A stretch of DNA of 64,000 nucleotides from Kalmusia sp. IMI 367209 (GCA_027946365.1 JAPEUQ010000016.1:620001-684000); one strand, 5' to 3'; shown: positions 1-9,979, numbered from the stretch's first letter. The notes: generated by a model not told the origin, from the sequence alone. A program made the numbers and translations.

Positions 1-590
1 CGAATTCTCGTTTCTCTTTTGTAGGGTTCGTATCGTCGAAACGAAAAATGAGAGTGCCTTTGTACATGTCGTGGGCGCAGTAATCGTTCATCAAGGCAGC
101 CTTTGCGTGGCCGACGTGAAGATAGCCACTATGTCAATTCAGCAACAACCTTAAGAACCAGGAGGGAATGATAAGCGTATAGTAAGAAGACATACGATGG
201 TTCCGGGCAAAATCTGGTGACAACTTTCCCCATCTCAGCATCTTGGAGAGCAATATTGTAGCTAGCACCACTATTGCTTTTGGCAACCCTCTTCGCTTTT
301 GTCTCTTTGTCCTTCATAATAAACTCCTGCTGAAGCTCCGGATGTGACTGCTCAATGAATGCAAACCAACGACTCAGGTTCACAAGAATTGATTTCTTCA
401 TGCAGGCGTGAGCGACCGCGTTACCCCGAATGGCAACCCATACTGTCGAATCAGCTGGACTGAGGGTATAACCGTCGATGTATGATCGCAAAGTGAGATA
501 CTCGTCCAGGTGCACAAGATACGGTTCAATTGACTTGAACTCTCTCTTTGACAAGGCTGTCACAAGTAGCGACAGCTCTTCCTCTTTCAT
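1..590 (-). CDS. Glutamyl-tRNA synthetase, cytosolic type, 5' part (runs off left edge)
   Basis: Class I aminoacyl-tRNA synthetase charging tRNA-Glu. Exon 1 is 196-590 and exon 2 is 1-128, joined across an intron at 129-195 (GTATGT...ATAG) that restores the [16 protein letters not shown] junction. HVGHA is the class I HIGH signature, followed by FRFDDTNP, typical of eukaryotic GluRS. The first ~110 residues resemble the GST-like N-terminal appendix but start late, so the N-terminal half of that domain seems absent. The usual RFPPEPSGYLHIGH reads [14 protein letters not shown] here, and other normally conserved positions differ. It lies beside a decayed transposon, away from the core genes. 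Seen: the motifs and splice junction. Inferred: a diverged second copy rather than the housekeeping gene. The catalytic C-terminal part is outside the window. Confidence 0.8.
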
Positions 591-832
591 TTCGATCTTG
601 CGTGATTCTGCTCAGCGTATGCAATCCAATGATGTCGACTTCTTATAGAGTCACGATTTCTTGGGGAGGAGAAGTAAGAAGCAATGAAGTTGAATACTTA
701 ATCTAGGTGAATGTGTTGTGACTCATCCGGACATCATCAAGCGAACCAACCCGACAACGCTAAAATCTCGGTTAATCGGCACTACCTCGGTCCACCTTAC
801 AAATTTCACTCGCCGGATTCGCTGGGCCTCTA

Positions 833-902
833 CGGAGGAGCCTGTCAAAAGTCTTTACCACCCCCCTGGTCAAAAGAGTAAGCCACATATTGAACTAGGT
901 GA
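833..902 (+). repeat. Left terminal inverted repeat of the Tc1/mariner element
   Basis: About 70 bp, imperfectly complementary to 2393-2465. Compared with the right copy it carries T or A at several sites where the other has C or G (for example GTCTTTACC versus GTCCTTACC), consistent with C-to-T mutation. Confidence 0.9.
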
Positions 903-966
903 ATTATCCGAGCACGTGGACAGGGGTAAGATGGAGCTCAAAATCGTTACTTTTATACATGAAGCT

Positions 967-2331
967 TTATAGAAGATCCTGCCACTGAGACTCGTCGTCA
1001 GCTGATGGAGTAGTAGGAGGGGCACGAAATCGGCCAGCGCCTCTGCCCTCCTTATACTCGTTGCCGCCCTCCAGCTCAATTATCTTTTGTATGTGTACAG
1101 GAATACGCTCAATCCACGCCTGGATGTTATCTTGAGGCACCTCCTTCCAGCACTGCTCCCATGCCCGAATAGCATCAGCTCTACTTTTTGGTGCGCCCTT
1201 CCTCGTAGTTCTTCTCTTCATCCATGGCCAACAAGGCTCAATCGCGTTCAGGTCCGGCGAATTACCTGGCCAAAGAAGCTTTGTGATACCGTGTAAATCG
1301 TACACGGCCTGCTGAGCGTGGTGTTCATGTAAGGGAGCTTTGTCTTCTTGTACGATCGTACCTGGCCGTTCAGCTTTACACTGTTTTGCAAAGGGCAATA
1401 GCTTCGGGCGAAGAATCGTCGCTTGATAACAATACCAGTCAATACCAGAGCCTCTCCCACGAGTTCACTTGCCGTTCTTCTGATTCCATCGCCACTGCGG
1501 CTTTCGGCCAGGAGTCGTTCGTAGATTGAGTCGACGCATGCCATTAGTAAGCTCTCATTGCTCCTTCATCAACGGCTCAAGATTCTCATTCATCTCATCT
1601 ATCTCTTTAGCGGCTTTTTTCTTATCCTTCTTTGTCTCCGGCATCCAGCAGTAGCATGGCCCTTTTTTATTATAAGAAAAGCAGGCCCAAAACATGAACT
1701 CAGAGTAGCCTTTCCAACGCTCCCAAATACAGCTCCGTACGAACGCTTCATCAGCTTGCCGCCATACACGATAGCCACCTCGTCGATAGAGCAATACAAC
1801 ACTAGTTTCGTCCAACCAAATCACATTCTTCCAATCTTCAAGAGTCCAGTCCTTATGCCTCAGACACCACACAAGTCGGTCCTCCCTCATCTTCTTCGTT
1901 AATCCAGGCTTCCTCGTCGGCTTCGTCTTTCTAAATCCAGCCTTCTTGAGTATACGATGAACAGTAGATGCTGAAATCTTGATTCCCTTCTCGTGGAGCA
2001 TACCAGCGATGTCAGCACACGAATTTTCTCTACCATAACGATCACGGCGTACTGTAAGTACTACAGCTAACGACGTATTTTCAGTTTACTTAGGTGCACG
2101 GCCAGATCGAGGAGCATCTTGTACATGATCGTCACGAAGCTTGAGTGGACGTTTAGCCGGGTCAAATCCACGCTCAATCGCTCGGGCATAGATCTTGTTA
2201 ATCGTAGGCTTTTTTCTACCCATCAAGTCGGTTATCTCGCCGTTAGCTTTACCAGTTGCTTTAAGAGAAACGATAAGAGCTCGAGTCGCAGCATCATTGT
2301 AGTACGATGTAATAAAAAGCTTCATGTACAA
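967..2331 (-). pseudogene. Tc1/mariner transposase, three in-frame stops
   Basis: One continuous minus-strand frame starting at 2331 and ending at 967, broken by TAA at 2086-2088, TGA at 1555-1557 and TGA at 1465-1467, with no frameshift. Order: an N-terminal helix-turn-helix (ITDLMGRKKPTINKIYARA), a second HTH-like stretch (ISASTVHRILKKAGF), the first catalytic Asp in VIWLDETS, the second in TIVQEDKAP, and the third acidic residue in GNSPDLNAIEPCWPWMK. The DDE triad codons survive, so inactivation is by stops only. All three stops can arise from single C-to-T or G-to-A changes (CAA to TAA; CGA or TGG to TGA), as RIP would make. Members of the family are usually a single ORF of similar total length. 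Confidence 0.9.
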
Positions 2332-2392
2332 TCATCAAAAAATGACGATTTTATTAAGGTTTGAGCAAAGCCCACGTATGCTCAAAGCAACT

Positions 2393-2465
2393 CACCCAAT
2401 TGGACATGTGGCTTACGCCCCTTTGACCAGGGGAGGGGGGTAAGGACTTTTGACAGGCTCCTCCG
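2393..2465 (-). repeat. Right terminal inverted repeat of the Tc1/mariner element
   Basis: Partner of 833-902; ends CTCCTCCG followed by the TA target duplication at 2466-2467. Confidence 0.9.
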
Positions 2466-2600
2466 TACAGTAAGCTAATCCAAACCAATATGGTTTAAGA
2501 GGAAATCTCAATCTTTATTGTAGCACCGTGGTGTGGGGTCTTAAATTTACTCTGTATATCTTGTATGCACATGGACATAATGCTAGGAACCTGCTCTTGG

Positions 2601-2750
2601 AAATAAGCTGGACTCGTGCACTCAGGCCCAGCAGCGGACATATTAAGCAATATTGATGGATACAAACTAGAAAAAGAGAAAGAGTGCTACGAGTTCGGGG
2701 ATGAATGGCAGCCGATAAAATTTAGAGCAGGCTTTGTTCGGATATTGTAA
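2601..2750 (+). pseudogene. Gene fragment similar to 5170-5290
   Basis: Translation reads AADILSNIDGYKLEKEKECY followed by a DEWQP motif. It matches AAETLAAIDGYKQQKEKDCY followed by DEWQP at about 5180-5270. The shared IDGYK, KEK, CY and DEWQP positions show two diverged copies of one coding sequence. I do not recognise the family and no intact copy is present. Confidence 0.45.
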
Positions 2751-2779
2751 TGCACACATCTAGCACGCTAGGGACCTTT

Positions 2780-2931
2780 CACATCTCCTAGTCGGAAAAC
2801 CACGAGATCCTAATAGAAGTGCTAAAACCGGTTAATGTCTCATCTCATGGTCGAAGAACCACGACATCACGTAAATAGAAGTGCTAAAACTGGTTAAAAT
2901 CTCATCTCCTAGTCGGAAGACAACGATATCG
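2780..2931. repeat. ~60-bp tandem repeat, about 2.5 copies
   Basis: Unit starts near 2780, 2840 and 2901, with the shared core CTCATCTCCTAGTCGGAAGA...AGTGCTAAAACTGGTTAA. Copies differ mainly by transitions. No coding potential is evident. Confidence 0.8.
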
Positions 2932-2981
2932 TCTAGTACAGCCCGTGAACACTGAAAATCTGCGACCAATGAACCACAAAT

Positions 2982-3308
2982 TCACTTCCCGCCGCTTCTG
3001 TTCCATGTGTCCTGAAGCATCATGCATGTTTCCTTCTTTAGATGATTGAGCTTAGTCTGTGATATAGACTTCAAATTACATTCTGAAAAGCCCTTCGCTG
3101 CATTTTCTTTCGATGCTAGTGCTTCCAGAAACATTCTCTGAATTTCCAAAGTCCCTTCGATCTCATGAATAGTTGGCTTCGAAGCCGTGATGGGAGCTGA
3201 AAGGGTCACACCCTTATCATTGAGCACTCTGTGCTTTTTCCGTCGAAGCCCACTAGGACAATTCATTCGTTGACTTCTATTATGTTCAATAAATGCATTC
3301 AGCGACAT
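2982..3308 (-). CDS. Small unrecognised ORF (108 aa), doubtful
   Basis: An open frame with an evenly mixed, charged composition (Lys/Asn-rich C-terminal half, EIQRMFLEALASKENAAKGF) and no low-complexity bias. No domain, signal peptide or membrane segment is visible. It lies between decayed repeats, so it could be the remnant of a longer gene whose other exons are lost. Not assigned a function. Confidence 0.2.
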   Translation of the reverse strand: MSLNAFIEHNRSQRMNCPSGLRRKKHRVLNDKGVTLSAPITASKPTIHEIEGTLEIQRMFLEALASKENAAKGFSECNLKSISQTKLNHLKKETCMMLQDTWNRSGGK

Positions 3309-3412
3309 GTCGGTCTTCGATCTTTAGGCGATTCTGACTTGCTGAAGTCGATAAGAAAAGCTTGCTGCTTAAATACCGGCGCAATGTATCAAGTCACGGC
3401 TCTTTTCTTAAG

Positions 3413-3499
3413 AAACCAAGGAAACCGGAAGTTTATAGAAACTAGGAGTTTATGGCAACCGGGAGTTTACTATATAGCAACCGGGAGTTTATAGCAACC
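3413..3499. repeat. Short minisatellite, ~17-24 bp unit, four copies
   Basis: Degenerate tandem copies of GCAACCGGGAGTTTATA; the two central copies share GCAACCGGGAGTTTA exactly. Copies are spaced unevenly by short AT insertions. Confidence 0.75.
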
Positions 3500-5065
3500 T
3501 AAAAATAGAAACCCAGCACAAATAGAGTGCAAGGGCTTTTGGGCTGTCATCACCTTTTAATAGCAGCGCTTTTTCCTCGTTCGCTTCTCCCTCTTTCCAC
3601 TCTACAGTCTCTAAATTAAAGACATTTCACCCTACGATCCTTCTATGCTGCTACTTTAGAGACATCCTCTCCCTAACGTCATGCGCTACGTCTTTCTGGT
3701 GGGTAAACTTCACTTCAACGCGACTAGTACTTACACCGAGCAGGACTCCAATACCAATGAGCCGCTCCTACGCATGCTCGAATGAGAGAAAAGGAGGTAT
3801 GATGGGTATCCTGCTAACGATTCTGCTAACTCGGTAGTTTATTTCCTCAGTCAGGGCTTTCCTGTCCCTGCTTGCCCTCTGCGGAAACTGAGGACCTAGA
3901 CTACGTCCAGTCAAAGCTCCTACCACACAGGCTGTCCTTCCGCCCACCCGCTTTGCCTACCCGCGAGACACCCCAAGCTACTCCGGACGAGTCCCCATCT
4001 CTCCCCCTGCCATGGGCGGCTGGCAGTCACGCCCCGCAGGTTCTACTCCTCAACTAACCGCACCAGAAACAGCGGATAGCCGTGACCTCTTTGCCAAGTA
4101 TACTACACTAGAAGATCACCCATCTCCCCATGAGCAGGCTGCAAGTGTTGACACGGAGATGCCAGACCGTGGTGAAGATACCACCGTGGCGCCGACGGCA
4201 AGCTGCTCTACCTCCCATAGTCCAACGCTTCCAACGTCTGAAAATGCGAGTGACACACTAACTACAGCTGCCGACTCAAACGAGCCGACAAACAATATCA
4301 TGAATGATTTGGCGGAGACTACTCCTCTACCCTGGTCCTCCCAAGCGGAGCGTCACACCGAATTTTTAGGCTCTCTCGGCGCTGCTCCCTCACGCATAGA
4401 CTAACCTATTCGTCGTGGCGGCCATACATGTCTACTAGGATTACGTCTAGGACGACGCTGGATATATCCTTACCCTAGGAAAGTAGGTTTGGCAGGTTTG
4501 AATTCTTTACATCAATGCGTTTCTGCTCAAAATATTGGTAAAGAAAAATCCTCGCCATTCTGAGCCTAACTGGATCCACAACAGAGTCATGCTCAACAGT
4601 CTCGGCACAGCAGAGGCTCTTAAGCATTCTCTCTACTATAGAGCTGCCGGTAGTTGGATTGCTTAGGGGAGGACGGTACCAGAGACCCTCCCGCCCCCAT
4701 CCATGGCGAAAGGACTCTATAAAGCTTACTGCATCTTCTCAAAGAAAGGAGTCACCAAGCTTAATGATCTCTTGGATTTTAACCCCACGCGCAGAGCTGC
4801 CTCCGTACAGAGAGTCTAGCTTTTTCACATCGCGAAGGTAACGAGTGGGCGGGGGCGACGATGCCGACCATGTATACATACTATCAAGTACTGGGCTCAG
4901 GCTCCAGTTCGAGGAGGTCTATTCTAGCAGCTCACCTCGGAATCGGGATTATAGTAACTTGCAGTAGGAGCCTCGAAATTCGCATATAAGATCCAAGTCT
5001 ACGCTCGGAGTGCATCATCCGTTGATACCTTTAAGAACGACAAAAAATTCACCAAGAGAATAATA
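3500..5065. other. Decayed intergenic sequence, no supported gene
   Basis: Contains a Pro/Ser/Thr-rich frame at 4012-4404 (+, 130 codons, low complexity). At about 4560-4830 a plus-strand stretch reads like old coding sequence (NRVMLNSLGTAEALKHSLYY, then after a stop KKGVTKLNDLLDF), broken by stops. No family is recognised in either. The stretch is probably relic transposon or gene sequence. Confidence 0.5.
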
Positions 5066-5401
5066 ATGGCTCTGTTAACATATATACTAAACGTATACCC
5101 TCAAGGCGTCCGAGCCAACCGAATGGCAGACCCTTTCGTTCAATGCATGATGGAGGGTGCCTCACCATCTACTTGGCTGGCAGCGGAGACATTGGCTGCT
5201 ATTGACGGATATAAACAACAAAAGGAGAAAGACTGTTATAATGAAAAGGACGAATGGCAGCCAGTGGAGCCCCCAAAAAATGTCTCCAGACTTCGTCTTG
5301 TGTTGGTCGCAGATGAGCATGGGAGATCGGATCAAAAATGCAGCCTTTTCATCTTCGGTGTCGGACAAATCGGCGTCGGACGTGGTGGGGTTTGGCAATA
5401 G
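5066..5401 (+). pseudogene. Open fragment related to 2601-2750
   Basis: A 111-codon frame beginning MALLTYILNVYPQGVRANRM and containing the IDGYKQQKEKDCY...DEWQP block that recurs at 2601-2750. After about 5290 the reading runs into the repeat array at 5350, so the 3' part is probably not native. It is best read as a fragment of a dispersed gene or element family of unknown function. Confidence 0.35.
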
Positions 5402-5775
5402 GAACTGTACAATCGGCAGCGTGGCTGTTCCTGGTCATTTTTATCATCGTTGATGATGATGATGGGGTGATCTGTTGTCGCTCGTTAGCCAATACCTTAT
5501 AGTCTAGTCTCAGGTACCATACTTTGTGAACCCTCTTCCGAAGACGCAGTCCCGTCATCTTCGGTGTCGGACATAACGGGGCTGTATAATCGGCAGCGTG
5601 GCAGTTCCTGATTATTTTTATCATCGTCAAGGATGGTGTCACCTGAATAAGGAAGTCAGCATGTACGCTTGCACACGTTAGGCAAGGGCATACCCTAAGA
5701 TTGAACCAAAGACGCAGTCCCCTTATCTTTGGTATCAGTCGCTTCAGTGTCATCGTCGATGATGGAGTCATCTGC
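5350..5775. repeat. Diverged direct repeats around CATCTTCGGTGTCGGACA
   Basis: CATCTTCGGTGTCGGACA occurs at 5350 and 5556, each followed by an AATCGGCAGCGTGGC block and a TTTTTATCATCGT block. A third, shorter and more diverged copy lies at about 5706-5773. Copies share AAGACGCAGTCCC upstream. Confidence 0.75.
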
Positions 5776-5829
5776 TATCGCTTCCGGATCTACAGTGGCA
5801 GCTGCATAGGGAGGGATTACACTCCCAGA

Positions 5830-6060
5830 GCAAGCGATCTCTTGAGTGTCCCCGCGAGCGGTCTCTCAAGTGGTTTCTTCAGCGACTGGCTCGTTCTCGT
5901 CAGCTGGAGTCTTGTGAGCGGTCGCTTGAGCGTCCTCTTGAGCGACCTGGTCGTTCTCGTCAGCTGGAGTCTCGCGAGCGGTCACTTGAGTGGACTCTTA
6001 AGCAACTGGCCCGTTCTCGTCGGCGGAGGTCTTGTTCTCGCGAGCGGCGGCCTTAGCGCT
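5830..6060. repeat. ~63-bp tandem repeat, three to four copies
   Basis: Core CTCGTTCTCGTCAGCTGGAG followed by TCTTGTGAGCGGTCGCTTGAG. The period is a multiple of three, in keeping with an origin inside a coding sequence (minus strand). Confidence 0.8.
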
Positions 6061-6665
6061 AGTCTTCCCACGATCCTTCCTCACCACCGATATGTAATGA
6101 TAACAACGAGTAGAAACCATGCTGAAGTCAAGTTCACCGAGGAATAAGTTGGTGAAAGTTGGTCAAGAAAGGACGGCTGCGGCCTTGTTTCATACGATTG
6201 ACATGCTCACCATACTAGTGACCGGGTTCCCCTCTCGACCGGTAGGCTCGTGGATACGATCGAGACATGAAACAGTACTCCTTTCGAATACACGGTAGCA
6301 TCCTCGAATGTAACGCTCTAGCGCCTGCGAGGGTTGGTGAGATTGTGACTCCAACGAGCGGATGTAGCGGCCTCAACTTTTCGATTGGTTGAGAGATGCG
6401 ATCCCGACAGGATCAGCAAATAACACTAGGGCCGACGAAGCTAGAACAGCGTACGGGTTTCACTGAGACTCAATCCAACACAAAGGATAGCGCCCCCGCC
6501 TGTGAAGTGCTCGGTGATCGGATTGGTGGAGATTGTGATTGCGAGGCGCAGCTGGGCGTATTAAGGCGGATATTTCGCGGTTCACCGGACTCGAATCGTT
6601 GGTCCTGGGTTGGAGAGGCTCATGATGAGCCAGGCGAGACGCTAATTGGCGATGAGGAGGAACGA

Positions 6666-6997
6666 ATGCATCTCACTCCAGCGCGGAGCGTGCACACATC
6701 GCATGATGTTGTTCGGTGTCACTGAAGTGCGGCGCGGTCTGTCGGGTACATCTCACTCCTACACAGAGCATATCGCGTGATGCTCTCACGAGGGAGGCCG
6801 AGGTGTGCTGCTAGGCTCCACCCTGCCTTGCAGAAATGTGGACTGATCTATGGGGGCTGTCTTCGGCGTCACCGAAGTGCGGTCGGGTACATCTCACTCC
6901 AGCACGGAGCACATCGCGTGATTCCCTCACGAGGGAGGCCAGGGTGCTATGGGGGCTATGTTCGGTGTCGCCGAAGTGCGGCGCGGTCCGTCGGAGA
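6666..6997. repeat. ~100-150-bp direct repeats, about three partial copies
   Basis: The series TCGGTGTCACTGAAGTGCGG, then CATCTCACTCC, then CACGAGGGAGGCC occurs at 6713-6803 and 6861-6942, with a leading partial copy from 6666 and a trailing one at 6961-6997. The CTCACGAGGGAGGC core recurs at 11,231, so the unit belongs to a family present at both ends of this accessory block. Confidence 0.75.
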
Positions 6998-7012
6998 GGG
7001 GGTTCAAACACG

Positions 7013-8842
7013 GCATGTACAAAGTCGTTCAGCACGACGGTTGCCCAGAAGATGTTATACGGAATGATGGAGACAACCATAGAAATAGCGAACAGTTCGC
7101 TGCTCCAGAGAAATGAAGCTGAAGATGAATGGTTAGCGGTAGGATATGTAGGGAAGGGAGGATAGACTCACGGACTGTGGGTACAACTGGTGGGCAAATT
7201 AATGGACATGCGGCATTTGCATGGGCCTGTGTTGGGTGTGCACGGGATTGTGGGACGGGACAGGGACGTCAAGCCAGAGGAGAAAAAAGAGATGGTGGAA
7301 GGTAAGAAAAAGTTGGGGGTGTGATGGTATTTATGCGAGTCTTGCTGCTTTGTCAGCAATATGCCTATAACATCGGCTACACTCAGACCTATCATCTTCC
7401 GAAACTCCGGGTGTGTTGATATAGATGCCTCCATTTTTGCAGGCAACGGTGGCAAGATTCGGAGGCAATCATGCCAACCTTAGACGTCTACGAGCAAATG
7501 CAAAGAGATGAGCCAGCTCTTTGGGCAGTTCCTCAAGCAGAGTAAATGGATGCGTGACAAGTATGAAACCGAACAGAGGGAGGACATTGAGGTGTTCATC
7601 AATTTGACGAGATAAGCTATCCAGGATTTTGACAGATTTCGGGTAGAGAGACGGAAGCTGGAGTGGCAGGAAATTGAGAAGAGAGAGCAAGCAGAAAAGG
7701 AGATAAAAGAGATGGAGAAGAAGGAAAATCTGCCTCGTCCCAACGGAAAACTTCTGATGAGCAAGATCATCGAAAACAGGCCGAGCAATAAGACACAGCC
7801 GGAAGACGCAAGCGCTCATGTGAAGGGTATGTCAAGAGAACACGGGCAGGACATTACCAGGGAAGAAGCTCGGCAAGAAGAGGAGTATGGCTGGACTCAA
7901 CAGATAACAAGCGATGGAACACGAATAAGGAAGCGGCTAGTTCATTGGTGGGAATTCGAGTATCAACTGAAAGTAGGGAGGCGATAGAGAGAAATCATCA
8001 AAAAACGAAAGAAGAAACTAGTGGAAGAATGGCCGAAAGGTGACTAGTACCAACAGATGAGGAAGGGGGAGTATGAGCATTTCAAAGAGCAGCGCATGCG
8101 GGAAAAGAAATGGGTATTACCCAGGGGGGAGAATCACGACCCTGAATATGACCTTATCGCACCAGTCAAAGAACCTGATAAAGTAACCAAAAACTCAAAT
8201 GAATTAACAAAGGGCTCGGGTGATATGATAAAGGAATCAGGTGCAAATGGTATTATTGCTCACGGTATTATAGGAAAAGATCAAGACCAAGAAGAGCAAC
8301 GCAAGGATGATGCATCGGTCGTCCGACGGGAGCCGTTAAACAATTCCACAAACAATTGTGACAATCTGACGGGAGCTCAAGAGCCACTGAATGGTGGTTG
8401 CGATAGCATTGATGTTAGTCGACAATCCACTCTGTCCTTCGCTTCAATGACCACAAATACTACGGCTATTCCCATAACGATCCGGCCTAGTTGGCACAAA
8501 AAAGGGAAAAGAAAAAATATGGATAAGGGCGAGCCTAAAATGACTGAAGGTGTAGAACATGAAATGGGGAATGCGACGAAAAGGGAAGTCAGGTCCGAAG
8601 ATGACTTGAGGGTGAATAAGGGAAAGAAGGGGAAGGTCTTGACCGAGGATCAGGAGATAGCCATGGGGGCCATCAAGAACAGATTGAAAGATCGATTAGG
8701 CGAAGATGGTTACTTCTCGTACGAATTACTTGGGGAGTGTTATGTCCATGGCATGATGGATGGAGAGGCGATGCGGTATCAGAATGAAGGGGACGACGAG
8801 GACCAGGACATCATTCCATCGATGGTATTTGAGATTCGTTGA
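7013..8842 (+). pseudogene. HET-tail protein gene inactivated by Q-to-stop changes
   Basis: From about 7,450 one frame runs to 8842 with only four interruptions: TAG 7481, TAA 7613, TAG 7985, TAG 8045. All can be CAG/CAA changed by C to T. Earlier coding-like blocks (STTVAQKMLYGMMETTIEIA; then LWVQLVGKLMDMRHLHGPVL at about 7170-7310) look like upstream exons, the second followed by GTAAGA and a later TTTTTGCAG acceptor at about 7441. The middle is Lys/Glu-rich and coiled-coil-like (RRKLEWQEIEKREQAEKE). The C-terminus reads YELLGECYVHGMMDGEAM and ends FEIR, matching the closing motif of many fungal heterokaryon-incompatibility (HET) proteins. The HET domain itself is not visible. The family link rests on the tail only. 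Confidence 0.55.
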
Positions 8843-9179
8843 AGCGGAAGTACAAGTTTGTTACAGTGTATCTTATTTTTTTGATCGAGATTTCGTTTTA
8901 GTTGTAGCTTTGGGGACGGTATCTATAAAATATTTCCACAATCACTTATCACATACAATAATGGAAAGCACTCGATTCAGATACGACACTACTGACAGTA
9001 CTTTCAAAGACAAACACTGATCTAATGGCTACCCTTCGAGGTCGTTACATTAGTTCACATACATAGACCGTGTGCTTGAATTTTCAAATAGCTTCGGCCT
9101 TTAAATTATAGAACCCCACTTTTTCAACGGCAACACAAAAACACTCAGACACTACACCCATCAGTCATGACTCAAGCTC
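8843..9179. other. Intergenic, no feature seen
   Basis: AT-rich; 3' flank shared by the pseudogene on the left and the minus-strand small gene on the right. Nothing further recognised. Confidence 0.6.
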
Positions 9180-9611
9180 TCACATAATACACTTACAGCC
9201 GGTTGTTGAAAACCCGTTCTCATGAAACCCCTTCAGCCAGTACCCGTCATTTTTCATACACCCAAGAGGGGGAAACTCGGGAGGGGACTTATCAGGAGGA
9301 GATAAATTAGGAATCATACATGATCTGATAATTGTGAACTCAGGCAATTTGTCTTGATTGTTGACAATCCAGCCAATGAGATCGCGGTCGAAACTATACC
9401 CGATTTTTGTTTCTTGCGTATCCTGGTGTATGTACTCGATTTCATGAAGACTACCGTCTCTTACCGATTCCGCCACGGTCAACCCTGCTAGCGGATCCTT
9501 TCTTTCTTCTACCTCAGACGCTGTATTTTGGCTCATCATCGTCTTTGCTAGCTTCTGTTCCGGTGCACTTGTCGGCTTGCCTGCCGTCTCGTTTCCATGG
9601 AATGAGCCCAT
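9180..9611 (-). CDS. Small hypothetical protein, 143 aa
   Basis: An intact frame starting MGSFHGNETAGKPTSAPEQK with non-repetitive composition. The C-terminal half has an ordered look (FDRDLIGWIVNNQDKLPEFT) and ends Cys-rich (CKCIM). A TATATA-type box lies about 50 bp upstream of the ATG (near 9660-9668, minus orientation). The last codons overlap a perfect GTAAGT, so a further 3' exon is possible and the stop at 9180 may be intronic. No signal peptide or transmembrane helix is seen. It stays open while its neighbours are riddled with stops, which argues it is a real, possibly lineage-specific gene. Function unknown. Confidence 0.5.
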   Translation of the reverse strand: MGSFHGNETAGKPTSAPEQKLAKTMMSQNTASEVEERKDPLAGLTVAESVRDGSLHEIEYIHQDTQETKIGYSFDRDLIGWIVNNQDKLPEFTIIRSCMIPNLSPPDKSPPEFPPLGCMKNDGYWLKGFHENGFSTTGCKCIM

Positions 9612-9979
9612 CTTAATGCGCTAATTTCCAGATCGAACTTCGTTCACAATAACAATAAAGTATATAAGAAGGCTCAGAACAATTGCAAAGATTAGACTTC
9701 AAGAGTATGGAACCTCGCTTGAGAAGATTATCGAGTATAGTGGAAGTGTAATTGAGAGAATGGCGAAGGGTGAAAGATTTATCTATACTTCAACATGAGT
9801 CAATGAGGAGGGCATATGAAAGGAATGCAGTCACCAAGATTGAGTGCGTGTCGTAAATAGGCTGACTCATGCGTGGGAAGTCTAAGACGTATTGTGAGCT
9901 GACTTGCTCAATTTCACATCATGCTAGAGTGAAAAGCCATTAATCAAACCTTTGTCATCTGACCGGATCATATTTGTTC
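9612..9979. other. Intergenic, no gene seen
   Basis: Upstream region of the 143-aa gene; AT-rich, with a TATATA-type box near 9660. Nothing else recognised. Confidence 0.5.

Larger units (their letters stand above)
833..2465 (-). mobile_element. Tc1/mariner-type DNA transposon, inactivated
   Basis: A 1,633-bp element bounded by inverted repeats of about 70 bp that both begin CGGAGGAGCCTGTCAAAAGT reading inward, and flanked by TA on each side (831-832 and 2466-2467), the target duplication of the Tc1/mariner superfamily. It encodes one minus-strand transposase frame with internal stops. The inverted repeats differ mostly by C/T and G/A changes. Confidence 0.93.
5160..6150 (-). pseudogene. Degenerate acidic, repeat-containing coding sequence
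   Basis: On the minus strand one can follow a low-complexity acidic protein. It has ~21-residue repeats around TPADENDQVAQEDAQATA (5830-6060), then an Asp-rich segment, then several copies of an SDTEDDGTASSEEGS-like block (5350-5775). Frames are interrupted by stops. In the 21-residue array one copy has a TAA where a sister copy has CAA, a C-to-T change. The composition and periodicity in this frame are better explained by past coding on this strand than by plus-strand frames. No function can be given. Confidence 0.4.

Noticed and set aside
718..972. 84-codon plus-strand frame over the left transposon repeat
   Set aside because: It spans the terminal inverted repeat and the end of the transposase on the other strand; shadow frame.
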